Assembly (NCBI GenBank): GCA_947464275.1
Contig: CANHVU010000006.1
Location: 62,001-126,000 of the forward strand
DNA length: 64,000 bases
Source of the DNA: Bacteroidota bacterium
Lineage (GTDB): Bacteria; Bacteroidota; Bacteroidia; UKL13-3
Direction of reading: 5' to 3'
The notes beneath the pieces were generated by a model that worked only from the letters and a program-made list of their open reading frames with translations, searched no databases and had not been told where the DNA came from. Made by a program: the position numbers and the translations under genes. Below are positions 18,218-26,997 of the stretch, piece after piece (within the stretch, counting starts at the first letter, position 1; each line of letters starts with the position of its first letter).

Positions 18218-18805
18218 CTATAATTGTTTAAGTGATTGTTTTACTAACTGTTCAACTGTAAATTCAGGATTTGATTGGCGAATTTTAACCAATACTTTTT
18301 CAGCATCATTTTTAACAAAACCTAATGATATTAAGGCTGATAGCGCTTGTTCAACCATTGTGTTTCTTACCCCACTTGTGGTATTTTGAGGTTCATTTAA
18401 ATTAATCATTTTTACTTTATCTTGTAAATCAATAACCAATCGTTGTGCTGTTTTTGGTCCAATGCCTTTGATTGATTTCAATAAAGTCCAATTACCTGTT
18501 CCAATAGCATGTTTTATTTCAGAAGGTTTTAATGATGACAAAATCATTCGAGCAGTATTGGTTCCAACACCATTAACTGAAATCAATTGCAAAAACAACT
18601 GCTTTTCGTCCTCATCGGCAAAGCCGTATAAAATATGAGAATCTTCCTTAATACTTAAATGTGTAAGAAGTTTTACTTCATTTAAAGCACTAATTTGCTC
18701 AAAAGTATTTAATGAAATTTGAATCCCATATCCTACTCCATTACAATCTATTACAATATATGCTGGCGTCTTTTCGCTAATTTTACCTTGAATATGTGCT
18801 ATCAC
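18218..18805 (-). CDS. ruvA: Holliday junction branch migration protein RuvA
   Basis: A 195-residue RuvA, which binds four-way junctions and loads RuvB. The N-terminal OB-fold starts MIAHIQGKISEKTPAYIVID. Two helix-hairpin-helix motifs follow, at LQLISVNGVGTNTARMIL and LLKSIKGIGPKTAQRLVID (about residues 70-125). The C-terminal domain III (about 150-195) contacts RuvB. Normal length. It is directly upstream of sprA on the same strand and diverges from the gene at 18878. Confidence 0.97.
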   Translation of the reverse strand: MIAHIQGKISEKTPAYIVIDCNGVGYGIQISLNTFEQISALNEVKLLTHLSIKEDSHILYGFADEDEKQLFLQLISVNGVGTNTARMILSSLKPSEIKHAIGTGNWTLLKSIKGIGPKTAQRLVIDLQDKVKMINLNEPQNTTSGVRNTMVEQALSALISLGFVKNDAEKVLVKIRQSNPEFTVEQLVKQSLKQL

Positions 18806-18849
18806 TATAATTCTTTTTCAAATAAGGGTGCTAAAATATAAAATGTTTT

Positions 18850-18857
18850 TAATTTTG
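18850..18857 (+). promoter_or_regulatory. Candidate -7 element TAATTTTG
   Basis: Matches the Bacteroidota -7 consensus TAnnTTTG and lies 20 bp before the ATG at 18878. No clear TTTG -33 element is seen at the right distance, so this is tentative. Confidence 0.35.
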
Positions 18858-18877
18858 CTTAGTAAATAAAATAATAT

Positions 18878-19192
18878 ATGTATCTAACAATCAAACATTT
18901 TATTCTTTTTGTTTTTTTTATAGTTTGTTTTAAAATATCAAATGGTCAAAACCAAACGAAAAAAGTAAAAGAATATTATGAAAATGGAATATTAAAAACT
19001 AAAGGCAAGTTAAAAAATGACTTAAAAACTGGTATTTGGTTTTATTATACTGATAATGGAGCATTGATTCAGAAAGAGTATTGGAAAAAAGGAAAATTAA
19101 ATTTCACCATCAAAATTAACGAAAAACATAAAGCATATGAAATATTATACCCAAATGGTAACGTTAAAAAATTAAGGACCTGTGGTTGTTAA
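18878..19192 (+). CDS. Small secreted MORN-repeat (YwqK-like) protein
   Basis: A 104-residue protein with a signal peptide (about residues 1-23, cut after FKISNGQ) and two MORN_2-type repeats: KVKEYYENGILKTKGKLKND and a second around WFYYTDNGALIQKEYWKKGK, with a partial third at YEILYPNGNVKKL. Such proteins are often labelled YwqK family antitoxin, but no toxin partner is nearby and the signal peptide argues for an envelope role instead. It ends CGC. It converges on the LpxH-like gene with only 3 bp between the stops. Function unknown. Confidence 0.7.
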   Translation: MYLTIKHFILFVFFIVCFKISNGQNQTKKVKEYYENGILKTKGKLKNDLKTGIWFYYTDNGALIQKEYWKKGKLNFTIKINEKHKAYEILYPNGNVKKLRTCGC

Positions 19193-19195
19193 TTT

Positions 19196-20041
19196 TTATT
19201 TACTTATAATTTGATAAAAAAGTTCGTCAGGGTTAAGCATTGAACTGTGTTCTTTTTCTTCTAATTCTTGCTCTTGTTTTTCTTGTTCTGTTTCTGGCTC
19301 TTTTACATAATGATGAAGTCGCCACATACCTTCATTGTATTCTAAGGCTGTTAAATTTTCCACCCAATCACCACTATTTAGATAAGTTACTGTTCCTATA
19401 TCGGTGGTTACCGTTTTTATACTTGGCTGATGTATATGACCACAAATTACATAATCATATTTTTTTTGAATAGCTAATTGAATAGTTGTTTCTTCAAAAT
19501 CATCAATAAATTTAATGGCGCTTTTTACACCTTGCTTTACTTTTTTTGAAAAAGAAAGTCTTCCTTTTCCTAATATTTTTTCAGAAATAAAATTAACTAT
19601 GCTATTCAAAATAATCAACAAATCATAACCTTTCCCACCTAATTTAGCCAACCATTTGCTATGTTTCATGCTAATATCAAACACATCACCATGAAAAAAC
19701 CATGCACGTTTTCCATCCAAATCTAACACTAGTTTATTCAGCAATTGCATATTCCCTAAGTTAAAATCAGTAAATCTTCGCAGCATTTCATCATGATTGC
19801 CCGTTAAATAATAAACTTTAGTTCCGTTGGCAAGCATTTTAAAAATTCGTTGTACCACTTTGGTATGACTTTGGGGCCAATAGTGTTTACTAAATTGCCA
19901 TATATCAATTATATCGCCATTAAGTACTAGTATTTCAGGGTCTATTGATTTGAGGTATTTATTAACTGCCTTAGCTTGACAACCGTATGTTCCAAGGTGA
20001 ATATCGGAAACAACAGCCAATTTTAATTTACGTTTACTCAT
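19196..20041 (-). CDS. UDP-2,3-diacylglucosamine diphosphatase-like metallophosphoesterase
   Basis: A 281-residue calcineurin-fold phosphoesterase resembling LpxH, the lipid A pathway enzyme that cleaves UDP-2,3-diacylglucosamine to lipid X and UMP. Metal-binding motifs appear in order: VVSDIHLG (about 9-16), LNGDIIDIW (about 40-48), LTGNHDE (about 79-85), FFHGDVFD (about 115-122) and CGHIHQP (about 200-206), then LNSGDWVE. The C-terminal 35 residues are Glu-rich and atypical. Pathway assignment is from similarity; some Bacteroidota homologues have other nucleotide-lipid substrates. It diverges from the VanZ-type gene across a 30-bp palindrome. Confidence 0.82.
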   Translation of the reverse strand: MSKRKLKLAVVSDIHLGTYGCQAKAVNKYLKSIDPEILVLNGDIIDIWQFSKHYWPQSHTKVVQRIFKMLANGTKVYYLTGNHDEMLRRFTDFNLGNMQLLNKLVLDLDGKRAWFFHGDVFDISMKHSKWLAKLGGKGYDLLIILNSIVNFISEKILGKGRLSFSKKVKQGVKSAIKFIDDFEETTIQLAIQKKYDYVICGHIHQPSIKTVTTDIGTVTYLNSGDWVENLTALEYNEGMWRLHHYVKEPETEQEKQEQELEEKEHSSMLNPDELFYQIISK

Positions 20042-20091
20042 GTAAAAAAGTTTTACAAACTTCTGCTATTTTGCTCATACCTACATCATGT

Positions 20092-20121
20092 TAATGTTAA
20101 GTAATTAATTATTTAACATTA
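20092..20121. promoter_or_regulatory. 30-bp near-perfect palindrome between divergent genes
   Basis: Outer arms TAATGTTAA (20092-20100) and TTAACATTA (20113-20121); the inner bases continue the symmetry with a single G/T mismatch. It lies midway between the start of the LpxH-like gene (20041) and the start of the VanZ-like gene (20168), a natural place for a shared operator. AT-richness weakens the case. Confidence 0.5.
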
Positions 20122-20167
20122 TGGTTAAAACAATACCACAAATACCATTTAATAAATATATTTGGAC

Positions 20168-20551
20168 ATGATTTTTAAACATTTAAAAACATATAAACTG
20201 GCTTATATTTGGGCTATAATTGTTACTTGTCTTTGCGGTACTAATGGTAATAATCTACCGCATTTTGAGTTTTCGAGTTTATTACGAATTGATAAAATAG
20301 CTCACTTATTTTTATTTGGTACCGAAACATATTTAATTGCCGTTGCAACTAAAAAAAACAATGTTTCGAAGAGTAACTTTCATATCATTTTTCCAGCATT
20401 TGTAATTGGTGCAGTATTTGGAGTAATTATAGAAATACTACAAGCAACTGTTTTCCCAAATCGTTCGTTTGATTATATGGACATGATAGCCAATACTATT
20501 GGTTGTTTATTAGCTTGGTTTATTTTGAACATGAAGTTTAAATTGAATTAA
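20168..20551 (+). CDS. VanZ family membrane protein
   Basis: A 127-residue membrane protein with about four helices: residues 10-26, 45-60, 72-93 and 107-123. The motif LRIDKIAHLFLFGTETYLIA and the later PNRSFDYMDMIANTIGCLLA are typical of the VanZ/teicoplanin-resistance-like family, whose molecular function in Gram-negatives is unknown. The ATG at 20168 is preferred over an in-frame TTG two codons upstream because it matches the family's start. It diverges from the LpxH-like gene. Confidence 0.85.
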   Translation: MIFKHLKTYKLAYIWAIIVTCLCGTNGNNLPHFEFSSLLRIDKIAHLFLFGTETYLIAVATKKNNVSKSNFHIIFPAFVIGAVFGVIIEILQATVFPNRSFDYMDMIANTIGCLLAWFILNMKFKLN

Positions 20552-20721
20552 TTTTCACACTAAAACAATTCGGGTTTCCTTGATTACTAGCTATTAAAAA
20601 GTAGCAATTTTTATTCCTTAAAAAGGTATTATTTTTAATGTAATTAAGGTATCTCTTTTTATTAAATAAGATATCCCATTTTGTTGTGATAGCATTCACA
20701 AAACTTTTTAGAAATAGCGGC

Positions 20722-21420
20722 TTAATGCCTAGCTCCACACATATTACTACTTACCTCGGTTTCGTTAATTTGAGGGCTTACAAATGGAATACCTAAATTC
20801 AATCCTCTAAGGATAAATAAACACGCAAAAACTATAGCGAAAACAGGCATTAATAAATTGGCTTTTTGCCTAAATTTTAAATTGATAATTTGCCCTAACA
20901 TAGCAATAGTAAACATTACCGGCAATGTTCCTAAGCCAAATGTAGCCATGAATAATGCGCCTGAAAGTGCCGATTGAGTAGCCAATGAAGCAATTAAAGC
21001 AACATACACAAACCCGCAAGGCAAAAGGCCATTTAAGTTACCTATTAAAAAAAATGAATACGAGCTTTTGCTGGTAAATAATTTGCCATACCATTTATTA
21101 CCCCAGAAATTGATGTCGAATTGATTGGTTATTTTAGGTAAAAATAGCTTGATTAAAGTAATAACTAAAATGCTAATTCCTGCAAAAATACTTATGGATT
21201 GTTGTAAGCCCGCTAGCTTTAATTGAAAGCCAACTGCGCCAATTATTAACCCTAAAATGGCATAAGTAAAAATACGTCCTGCATTATACATGAACCTAGA
21301 AAGCCATAAATGACCTTGGGTATTGCTATGCCTTGGCAATGCAAACGCAATGGGTCCACACATGCCCGCACAATGCAAGCTGCTTACCATTCCAGTTATT
21401 AATGCAGTTAAAAAAAGCAT
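20722..21420 (-). CDS. Sulfite exporter TauE/SafE family protein (cbb3 cluster)
   Basis: A 232-residue polytopic membrane protein of the COG2836 branch of the TauE/SafE group. The start MLFLTALITGMVSSLHCAGM with the next bases CGPIAFALPRH is the hallmark (Cys-Xaa3-Cys-Gly-Pro, a possible metal site in the first helix). Six helices are visible. In Bacteroidota this gene regularly closes the cbb3 oxidase assembly cluster after ccoG and fixH, suggesting a role in copper or heme supply to the oxidase. Three bases separate it from fixH. Confidence 0.85.
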   Translation of the reverse strand: MLFLTALITGMVSSLHCAGMCGPIAFALPRHSNTQGHLWLSRFMYNAGRIFTYAILGLIIGAVGFQLKLAGLQQSISIFAGISILVITLIKLFLPKITNQFDINFWGNKWYGKLFTSKSSYSFFLIGNLNGLLPCGFVYVALIASLATQSALSGALFMATFGLGTLPVMFTIAMLGQIINLKFRQKANLLMPVFAIVFACLFILRGLNLGIPFVSPQINETEVSSNMCGARH

Positions 21421-21423
21421 ACG

Positions 21424-21864
21424 TTATTTTAAATCGAAATTTTTCTCTAAATAATGTTTACCTGAACTGTCGGTCCAATTAAGGTTACCAACCCAATTGC
21501 CTTTTTCAAAATTAGAAATATCAATATTGGTTGGAATTGAATCACCAATTTGTACCTCAAAGGTTTTATCTTTTGTTTTATTAGCCAAGTATTTTAGGCT
21601 TAACTGTGCATTGCTAATGGTTCTATGGGCTCTATTTTCTATACGTAAAACAGTTTGGCTGTTTACATTAATAATTTCAAACAATATTAAACTATCAGCA
21701 CCTTTGTTTTCATCAATGGTAGCTTGGTAATTTTCGCCTTTTTCGTAATAATCGGTTTCAATTAAAGCCACATCTTGTTTCACCATTTTTACAATCATAA
21801 ATACTATAAAACACATAAATAATACAGTAAGTGCTACTAATTTGGTTCCCCAGGTTATTTTCAT
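21424..21864 (-). CDS. FixH (CcoH) family protein
   Basis: A 146-residue inner-membrane protein with one N-terminal helix (about residues 7-27) followed by the conserved DVALIETDYYEKGENYQATID region and a periplasmic beta-rich domain. FixH/CcoH helps late assembly or stabilisation of the cbb3 oxidase. It sits between ccoG and the TauE/SafE-like gene on the same strand with tight spacing, which supports the call. Confidence 0.88.
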   Translation of the reverse strand: MKITWGTKLVALTVLFMCFIVFMIVKMVKQDVALIETDYYEKGENYQATIDENKGADSLILFEIINVNSQTVLRIENRAHRTISNAQLSLKYLANKTKDKTFEVQIGDSIPTNIDISNFEKGNWVGNLNWTDSSGKHYLEKNFDLK

Positions 21865-21893
21865 TTTTTAGTTGATTTATTTTGTGGCCAAAG

Positions 21894-23315
21894 TTAATTA
21901 ACTGGTGCCACAAAATTTGATTTTACTTGTTCAATTAATACACCATTGCTTTTTACATTAATCAATACTTTGTTTTGATTACTAGTAATGGTTTTAGGGT
22001 CAATTTCAATAAAGAAACTAGTTTTGCCTAATTCGTCTTTTGGTATTTTTATAATTTGTTTGTCAATCAATTTGATGCTTCCTTTTGGTTCAACTAATTC
22101 TAGTTCAATTGGAATAGAATCAAAGGTTTTATTTACGAACTCAATATTGTATAAGTTACTAATATTGCCACTGGCTTGTGTTTGGTAAAGCATTCCCGCA
22201 GTTCTGTTTAAAGTGGTTTCAATTTCTTTACGGCTAGCTACCAAATAAACCAATAAAGTTAATAACCCAACTAATACCACAGAATAACCTACATTACGTA
22301 AAGTAAACTTAAAGGTTTCGTTATTATCAATTCCATTTTTAGAGTTAAAGCCAATTAAACGAGTTGGTTTATTTATTTTTACCATTACTTCATCGCAGGC
22401 ATCTACACAAGCTGTACAGTTAATGCATTCTAGCTGAGTACCGTTCCTAATATCAATACCTGTTGGACAAACTTGAACACATAATTTGCAATCAATACAA
22501 TCGCCTTTTGGAGCAGGAGTAGCAGTATCTTTTTTACTTGCTTTTCCACGAGGTTCGCCACGCAAATAATTATATGCTACTACTATAGAATGTGGGTCTA
22601 ACATCAAACCTTGTAACCTGCCATAAGGACAAATAATTACACAAACCAATTCGCGTAAAAAAGCAAAAACAAAATAAAATACAGTAGAGAAAATGAGTAA
22701 TGAAGCAAACTTACCGATATGTGCCAACGGCCCATCGGTAATAAGCAGTTTCATTTGGTCAATGCCAATAATGTAAGATAAAAATGTATTGGCAATCAAA
22801 AATGATATTAAATAAAATGCTACATGTTTACCTCCTTTACGCAATATTTTTTCTGTATTCCATTCTTGAGCAGCTAATTTTTTCTGTTGGTTAAAATCGC
22901 CTTCAATTAAATATTCAATTTTACGGAAAAGCATTTCCATAAAAATGGTTTGAGGGCAAGCCCAACCGCACCAAATGCGGCCAAACAAAACAGTAAATAC
23001 AATAATAAATAGTATAAAAGTTAGCATCAATAAGGCAAACAAGTTTAAATCTTGTGGCCAAAAAGGCATACCAAAAATGATGAATTTTCGCTCTAAAACA
23101 TTAAATAACAATAATGGATGTCCATGAAATTTAATAAAAGGTGTAGCAAAGAATATAATGTATAAAAACCAAGCAAAAAGTGTTCGGTATTGGTATAAAC
23201 TTCCTTTTGGTTTTTTGGCAAAAATCCAAAGACGGTTTCCATCTTTATTTACATTTGATAAACTATCGCGATAATGCTCGCCATCTAGCGCCTTTGCCTC
23301 TTCTACTTCATGCAT
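21894..23315 (-). CDS. ccoG: cbb3 oxidase accessory protein CcoG
   Basis: A 473-residue membrane ferredoxin implicated in reducing copper for assembly of cytochrome cbb3. Five or so helices surround the motif FGRIWCGWACPQTIFMEMLF (about residue 110-129). Two 4Fe-4S clusters are indicated by CIDCKLCVQVCP and CINCTACVDAC (about residues 275-310), and the C-terminal periplasmic part has an Ig-like fold. Separated from ccoP by a terminator, so it begins its own unit with fixH and the TauE/SafE-like gene. Confidence 0.95.
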   Translation of the reverse strand: MHEVEEAKALDGEHYRDSLSNVNKDGNRLWIFAKKPKGSLYQYRTLFAWFLYIIFFATPFIKFHGHPLLLFNVLERKFIIFGMPFWPQDLNLFALLMLTFILFIIVFTVLFGRIWCGWACPQTIFMEMLFRKIEYLIEGDFNQQKKLAAQEWNTEKILRKGGKHVAFYLISFLIANTFLSYIIGIDQMKLLITDGPLAHIGKFASLLIFSTVFYFVFAFLRELVCVIICPYGRLQGLMLDPHSIVVAYNYLRGEPRGKASKKDTATPAPKGDCIDCKLCVQVCPTGIDIRNGTQLECINCTACVDACDEVMVKINKPTRLIGFNSKNGIDNNETFKFTLRNVGYSVVLVGLLTLLVYLVASRKEIETTLNRTAGMLYQTQASGNISNLYNIEFVNKTFDSIPIELELVEPKGSIKLIDKQIIKIPKDELGKTSFFIEIDPKTITSNQNKVLINVKSNGVLIEQVKSNFVAPVN

Positions 23316-23388
23316 AATTTTGTTATAAATGCTATTGGTAAACTAATTTTAGTGATAACTAAATTTTAATATTTATCCTAAAAAAATA

Positions 23389-23427
23389 AACCACATAGCA
23401 ACATAAATCTTATGATGCTATGTGGTT
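23389..23427 (-). terminator. Intrinsic terminator after ccoP
   Basis: 12-bp arms AACCACATAGCA (23389-23400) and TGCTATGTGGTT (23416-23427); the loop continues pairing after one A-A mismatch. On the minus strand a T-rich run follows. It divides the oxidase structural genes from the ccoG unit. Confidence 0.85.
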
Positions 23428-23439
23428 ATGAATTTATTA

Positions 23440-24363
23440 TTATTTTAAAGCAGTTGCCAAACTATCAGTAGCTACTGCTGTGCTATCAGTTTTAGCTGTT
23501 TCGCTTTTTTCCTCCATTTCAGTTCCTTGCGGAGCTTTTGGAGATGGTGGATTGGTACCACCAATTGATTTAATATAACTGGCTAATTGAGCCATTTGTA
23601 AACCATTTAACGATTTTTCCCAAGCAATCATACCCTTACCGGTAACTCCATATTTAATGGTTTTAAATACATCACTCACTTGGCCTCCGTGTAACCAATA
23701 CTCATCGGTTAAATTAGGACCTACATTTCCTCCACCATCTTCTCTATGGCAAACTGCACACTTAGCAGTAAATAGTTCTTTACCAGCAGTTAAATCTTTG
23801 GCATCTGCCATTAATTTAACATTGCTTTCGTCTATTGAATTACCTACTTTTTTCAAATAAGCAGTTTTAGCTACTTCAGCATCGGTTAATTGTTGTTCGT
23901 ACTCTGCCAATTGTAATTTACCTAAATTGTCGGAATAGTGATACCAAAATCCATAAACAATAGCAAACACAATGGAAGTGTAAAACATAAAGTTAAACCA
24001 TGGTGGAGTTGGGTTATCTAACTCCACAATTCCATCAAAACTTTCATCTAATAAAAGCTTTTTCTCATCTTTTAATGAGTGTAAAGAAAACAACTTTTCA
24101 ACGGTTGTTCTTTCTTCATCGGCTTTTACCAATTCAGGGTTATTAATTCTGCTTAATGCATTTAGTGTTAAGTACAATAATCCTACTATGATAAGGATTA
24201 AAATACTGATGATAACTCCCATTACTTTTAAATACAGCGTATCAAAATCGCCATAATCAAATGTTGCGGCTTCGGCTGCCATGCTTCTATTGCTTAGCAA
24301 TAAAACTATACTGGCTAAAAATACTTTTGTTTTCATTTTGTTATTCAATTTTTTATTAAACAT
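23440..24363 (-). CDS. ccoP: cbb3 cytochrome oxidase subunit III (CcoP)
   Basis: A 307-residue membrane-bound c-type cytochrome that feeds electrons to CcoN. Two N-terminal helices (about residues 12-28 and 44-68), a third around 125-142, then one cytochrome c domain with CAVCH (heme site, about residue 203) and a distal Met in the GMIAWE loop. Proteobacterial CcoP has two hemes; only one CXXCH is present here, a common reduced form in Bacteroidota. The start ATG overlaps the ccoQ stop (TAATG). An internal Met at residue 10 could also serve as start of the signal-anchor. Confidence 0.93.
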   Translation of the reverse strand: MFNKKLNNKMKTKVFLASIVLLLSNRSMAAEAATFDYGDFDTLYLKVMGVIISILILIIVGLLYLTLNALSRINNPELVKADEERTTVEKLFSLHSLKDEKKLLLDESFDGIVELDNPTPPWFNFMFYTSIVFAIVYGFWYHYSDNLGKLQLAEYEQQLTDAEVAKTAYLKKVGNSIDESNVKLMADAKDLTAGKELFTAKCAVCHREDGGGNVGPNLTDEYWLHGGQVSDVFKTIKYGVTGKGMIAWEKSLNGLQMAQLASYIKSIGGTNPPSPKAPQGTEMEEKSETAKTDSTAVATDSLATALK

Positions 24364-24518
24364 TATTCAAGCGGTTTATTGCTCATTTCATCAATGTATT
24401 CTTTTTTGGTTTTAAATAGCCATAAAGCTATTAGTACAAAAAAGCCTGTAAATACTAGTAGTGAGAACATTTGATAAATGCCAATACCGGTTACCTCGTG
24501 CAATAAGTTACGAAACAT
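24363..24518 (-). CDS. ccoQ: cbb3 oxidase small subunit CcoQ-like, 51 aa
   Basis: A 51-codon gene running from ATG 24518 to TAA 24363. The product begins MFRNLLHEVTGIGIYQMFSL, has a single membrane helix (about residues 14-34) and ends with a KTKKEYIDEMSNKPLE tail. Size, single helix, the charged K-E-rich tail and position between ccoNO and ccoP identify it as CcoQ, which stabilises the oxidase. The stop and the ccoP start overlap by one base, indicating translational coupling; 19 bp separate it from ccoNO. Confidence 0.88.
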   Translation of the reverse strand: MFRNLLHEVTGIGIYQMFSLLVFTGFFVLIALWLFKTKKEYIDEMSNKPLE

Positions 24519-24537
24519 ATTTTTATTTAATTAATAG

Positions 24538-26664
24538 TTAGTTAGCTGCCGAATTAGTTAATTTTATGTCTGTACCTAAACGTTGTAGGTAAGCTATAAT
24601 TGCTATTAATTCTTTATCGCTTTCAATTTTTATTTTTTCGCTTGCCAGGTTATCGCTAATGGTTTTAGCTTGTGCTTGCAAATCTTGTAAAGCTCTTTCT
24701 TCGTAACCTTTTTCATAAGGTACACCTAACGTACGCATAGCATTAATTTTATCTTTAATATTGGTAACATTCATGCTTTGTTCTGCCAAGAAAGGATATG
24801 CTGGCATAATGGAACCTGGCGACATGGTTCTTGGGTCAATCATGTGGTTATAATGCCATGAGTTTGGATATTTACCACCTTCGCGCATCAAATCAGGACC
24901 AGTACGTTTTGAACCCCATAAAAATGGATGGTCATAAACATATTCGCCTGCTTTTGAATATTCGCCATAGCGCTCGGTTTCGCTTCTAAACGGACGAATC
25001 ATTTGTGAATGACAACCCACACAACCTTCGCGTATGTATAAATCACGACCATGTAATTCCAATGGAGTATATGGTTTTACACTGGTAATGGTTTGTATAT
25101 TTGATTTAATTAAGAATGTTGGCAACATTTCAACCGCCCCACCAATTAAAACAACTACAATTGATAATACCATAAATGTCATTGGTTTGCGCTCTAAAGC
25201 TTTATGCCAGTATGAAGCATGACCAGTAGGAGCATAATTACTTTCTAATGCTGGTGCTTCTGCATCTTCGTTAGCTACTAATTTACCAGCAGTCATGGTT
25301 TTAACAATATTGTATACCATAACAATGGTTCCTGTTAAATAAAGCGTACCACCAATTGAACGGAACACATGTAATGAAAGAATTTGTTTAGTAGTATCTA
25401 AAAATTCGTATTTTAATTGACCAGCTTCTGTAAACTCTTTCCACATTAAACCTTGAGTAAATCCGCTCCAATACATAGGAACTGCATAGAATAAAATACC
25501 TAAAGTACCAATCCAAAAATGGAAATTAGCTAATTTAGTAGAGTGTAATTTGGTTTGATAAATGCGAGGGATTAACCAATATAAAATACCAAAGGTCATA
25601 AATCCGTTCCAGCCTAAAGCACCAACGTGTACGTGGGCCACTATCCAATCGGTAAAGTGAGCTATGGCGTTTACATTTTTTAACGAAAGCATTGGACCTT
25701 CGAAAGTAGCCATTCCATAAGCAGTAATACCTACCGCAAAGAATTTCAATACTGGTTGATCGCGAACTTTATCCCAAGCACCACGTAAAGTTAACAATCC
25801 GTTTATCATACCACCCCACGATGGAGCAATTAACATAATAGAGAAAGCTACACCTAACGATTGAGCCCAATCAGGTAACGAAGTATATAACAAATGGTGA
25901 GGACCAGCCCATATGTATAAGAAAATTAATGTCCAAAAGTGTAAGATAGATAATTTATATGAATACACTGGTCTATCCACTGCTTTAGGCAAGTAGTAAT
26001 ACATCATACCTAAGTAAGGTGTAGTTAAGAAAAATGCTACTGCATTATGACCATACCACCACTGTACCAAGGCATCTTGCACACCTGCGTAAAACGAATA
26101 ACTTTTGAATAATGAAATTGGTAATTCGAAAGAGTTAACAATATGCAAAACAGCTACCGTTACAAAAGTGGCTATATAAAACCAAATAGCTACATACATG
26201 TGGCGCTCTCTGCGTTTTATAATAGTTCCAAACATGTTCCAGCCAAATACTACCCAAATTAAGGTAATAGCAATATCTATTGGCCATTCAAGCTCGGCAT
26301 ATTCTTTAGAGGTAGTTAAGCCTAAAGGCAATGTAATAGCCGCAGCTACTATAATTAATTGCCAACCCCAAAAGTGAATATTACTCAATACATCGCTATA
26401 CATTCTACTTTTACATAAGCGCTGCAACGAGTAATACACACCCATAAAAATAGCATTACCAACAAAAGCAAAGATAATTGCATTGGTATGCAGTGGGCGA
26501 ATCCTTCCGAACGAAGTGTACTGATTTCCTAAATTGGCAGCGGGCTCATAAAGTTGAATGGCCACAAGCAAGCCAACTAACATTCCAACAATACCAAAAA
26601 CCATGGTGGCTATGGCAAAGTTTCTTACGATTCGATTGTCGTATTGAAATTTTTCTGTTTGCAT
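24538..26664 (-). CDS. ccoN: cbb3 cytochrome oxidase subunits I and II fused (CcoNO)
   Basis: A 708-residue fusion of the catalytic heme-copper subunit CcoN (about residues 1-480, about 12-13 helices) and the membrane-anchored monoheme cytochrome CcoO (about 490-708). CcoN carries the heme/copper histidines, for example WYGHNAVAFFLT and HVHVGALGWNGF. CcoO is marked by GRDLYIREGCVGCHSQMIRP (heme site near residue 548) and ERYGEYSKAGEYVYDHPFLW. The enzyme reduces oxygen at low tension. The fusion is standard for Bacteroidota. No ccoS or ccoI (FixI ATPase) is seen upstream within the window, where instead there is a repeat-filled spacer. Confidence 0.95.
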   Translation of the reverse strand: MQTEKFQYDNRIVRNFAIATMVFGIVGMLVGLLVAIQLYEPAANLGNQYTSFGRIRPLHTNAIIFAFVGNAIFMGVYYSLQRLCKSRMYSDVLSNIHFWGWQLIIVAAAITLPLGLTTSKEYAELEWPIDIAITLIWVVFGWNMFGTIIKRRERHMYVAIWFYIATFVTVAVLHIVNSFELPISLFKSYSFYAGVQDALVQWWYGHNAVAFFLTTPYLGMMYYYLPKAVDRPVYSYKLSILHFWTLIFLYIWAGPHHLLYTSLPDWAQSLGVAFSIMLIAPSWGGMINGLLTLRGAWDKVRDQPVLKFFAVGITAYGMATFEGPMLSLKNVNAIAHFTDWIVAHVHVGALGWNGFMTFGILYWLIPRIYQTKLHSTKLANFHFWIGTLGILFYAVPMYWSGFTQGLMWKEFTEAGQLKYEFLDTTKQILSLHVFRSIGGTLYLTGTIVMVYNIVKTMTAGKLVANEDAEAPALESNYAPTGHASYWHKALERKPMTFMVLSIVVVLIGGAVEMLPTFLIKSNIQTITSVKPYTPLELHGRDLYIREGCVGCHSQMIRPFRSETERYGEYSKAGEYVYDHPFLWGSKRTGPDLMREGGKYPNSWHYNHMIDPRTMSPGSIMPAYPFLAEQSMNVTNIKDKINAMRTLGVPYEKGYEERALQDLQAQAKTISDNLASEKIKIESDKELIAIIAYLQRLGTDIKLTNSAAN

Positions 26665-26997
26665 ATAGTGAGTATAATTTTATTTTACCCAACAAACGTA
26701 CTTTCAATACCTGCGCATTAATATGACTATAGGCAAATGCTATTTTGAGAGATTTTAGCCCAAATAGTGACTAGGGTCAGTAATTGTCATGAATAAATTG
26801 ACATTTGAAATAATTATTTGCCCTCGGTTGGTTTTTTAACCAACCGAATAAGATGCTTAGAGGAACTTTCCTTGGGAAAATAGTCTCAAAAAGAGCCCAA
26901 CTGAAAAATTCAATTAGGCTTTTTGGGTTTTCAATGGTTTCGGTTCAATTGGATCTTTGCTTAGTTTTTGAAACTATTTGTTTTTATAAAGAAGATT

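Noticed and set aside
20538-20738. 66-codon minus-strand frame between the VanZ and TauE/SafE-like genes
   Set aside because: It overlaps the ends of both neighbours and has no family, signal or membrane pattern, so it is likely chance.
26785-26803. TGTCA-N9-TGACA upstream of ccoNO as an FNR-type site
   Set aside because: The arms are only five bases, spacing and sequence do not fit TTGAT-N4-ATCAA, and the distance to the gene exceeds 120 bp.
26888-26927. Terminator-like hairpin in the ccoNO-crp gap
   Set aside because: The stem has several mismatches and no gene ends there on either strand, so it is not listed as a terminator of its own.
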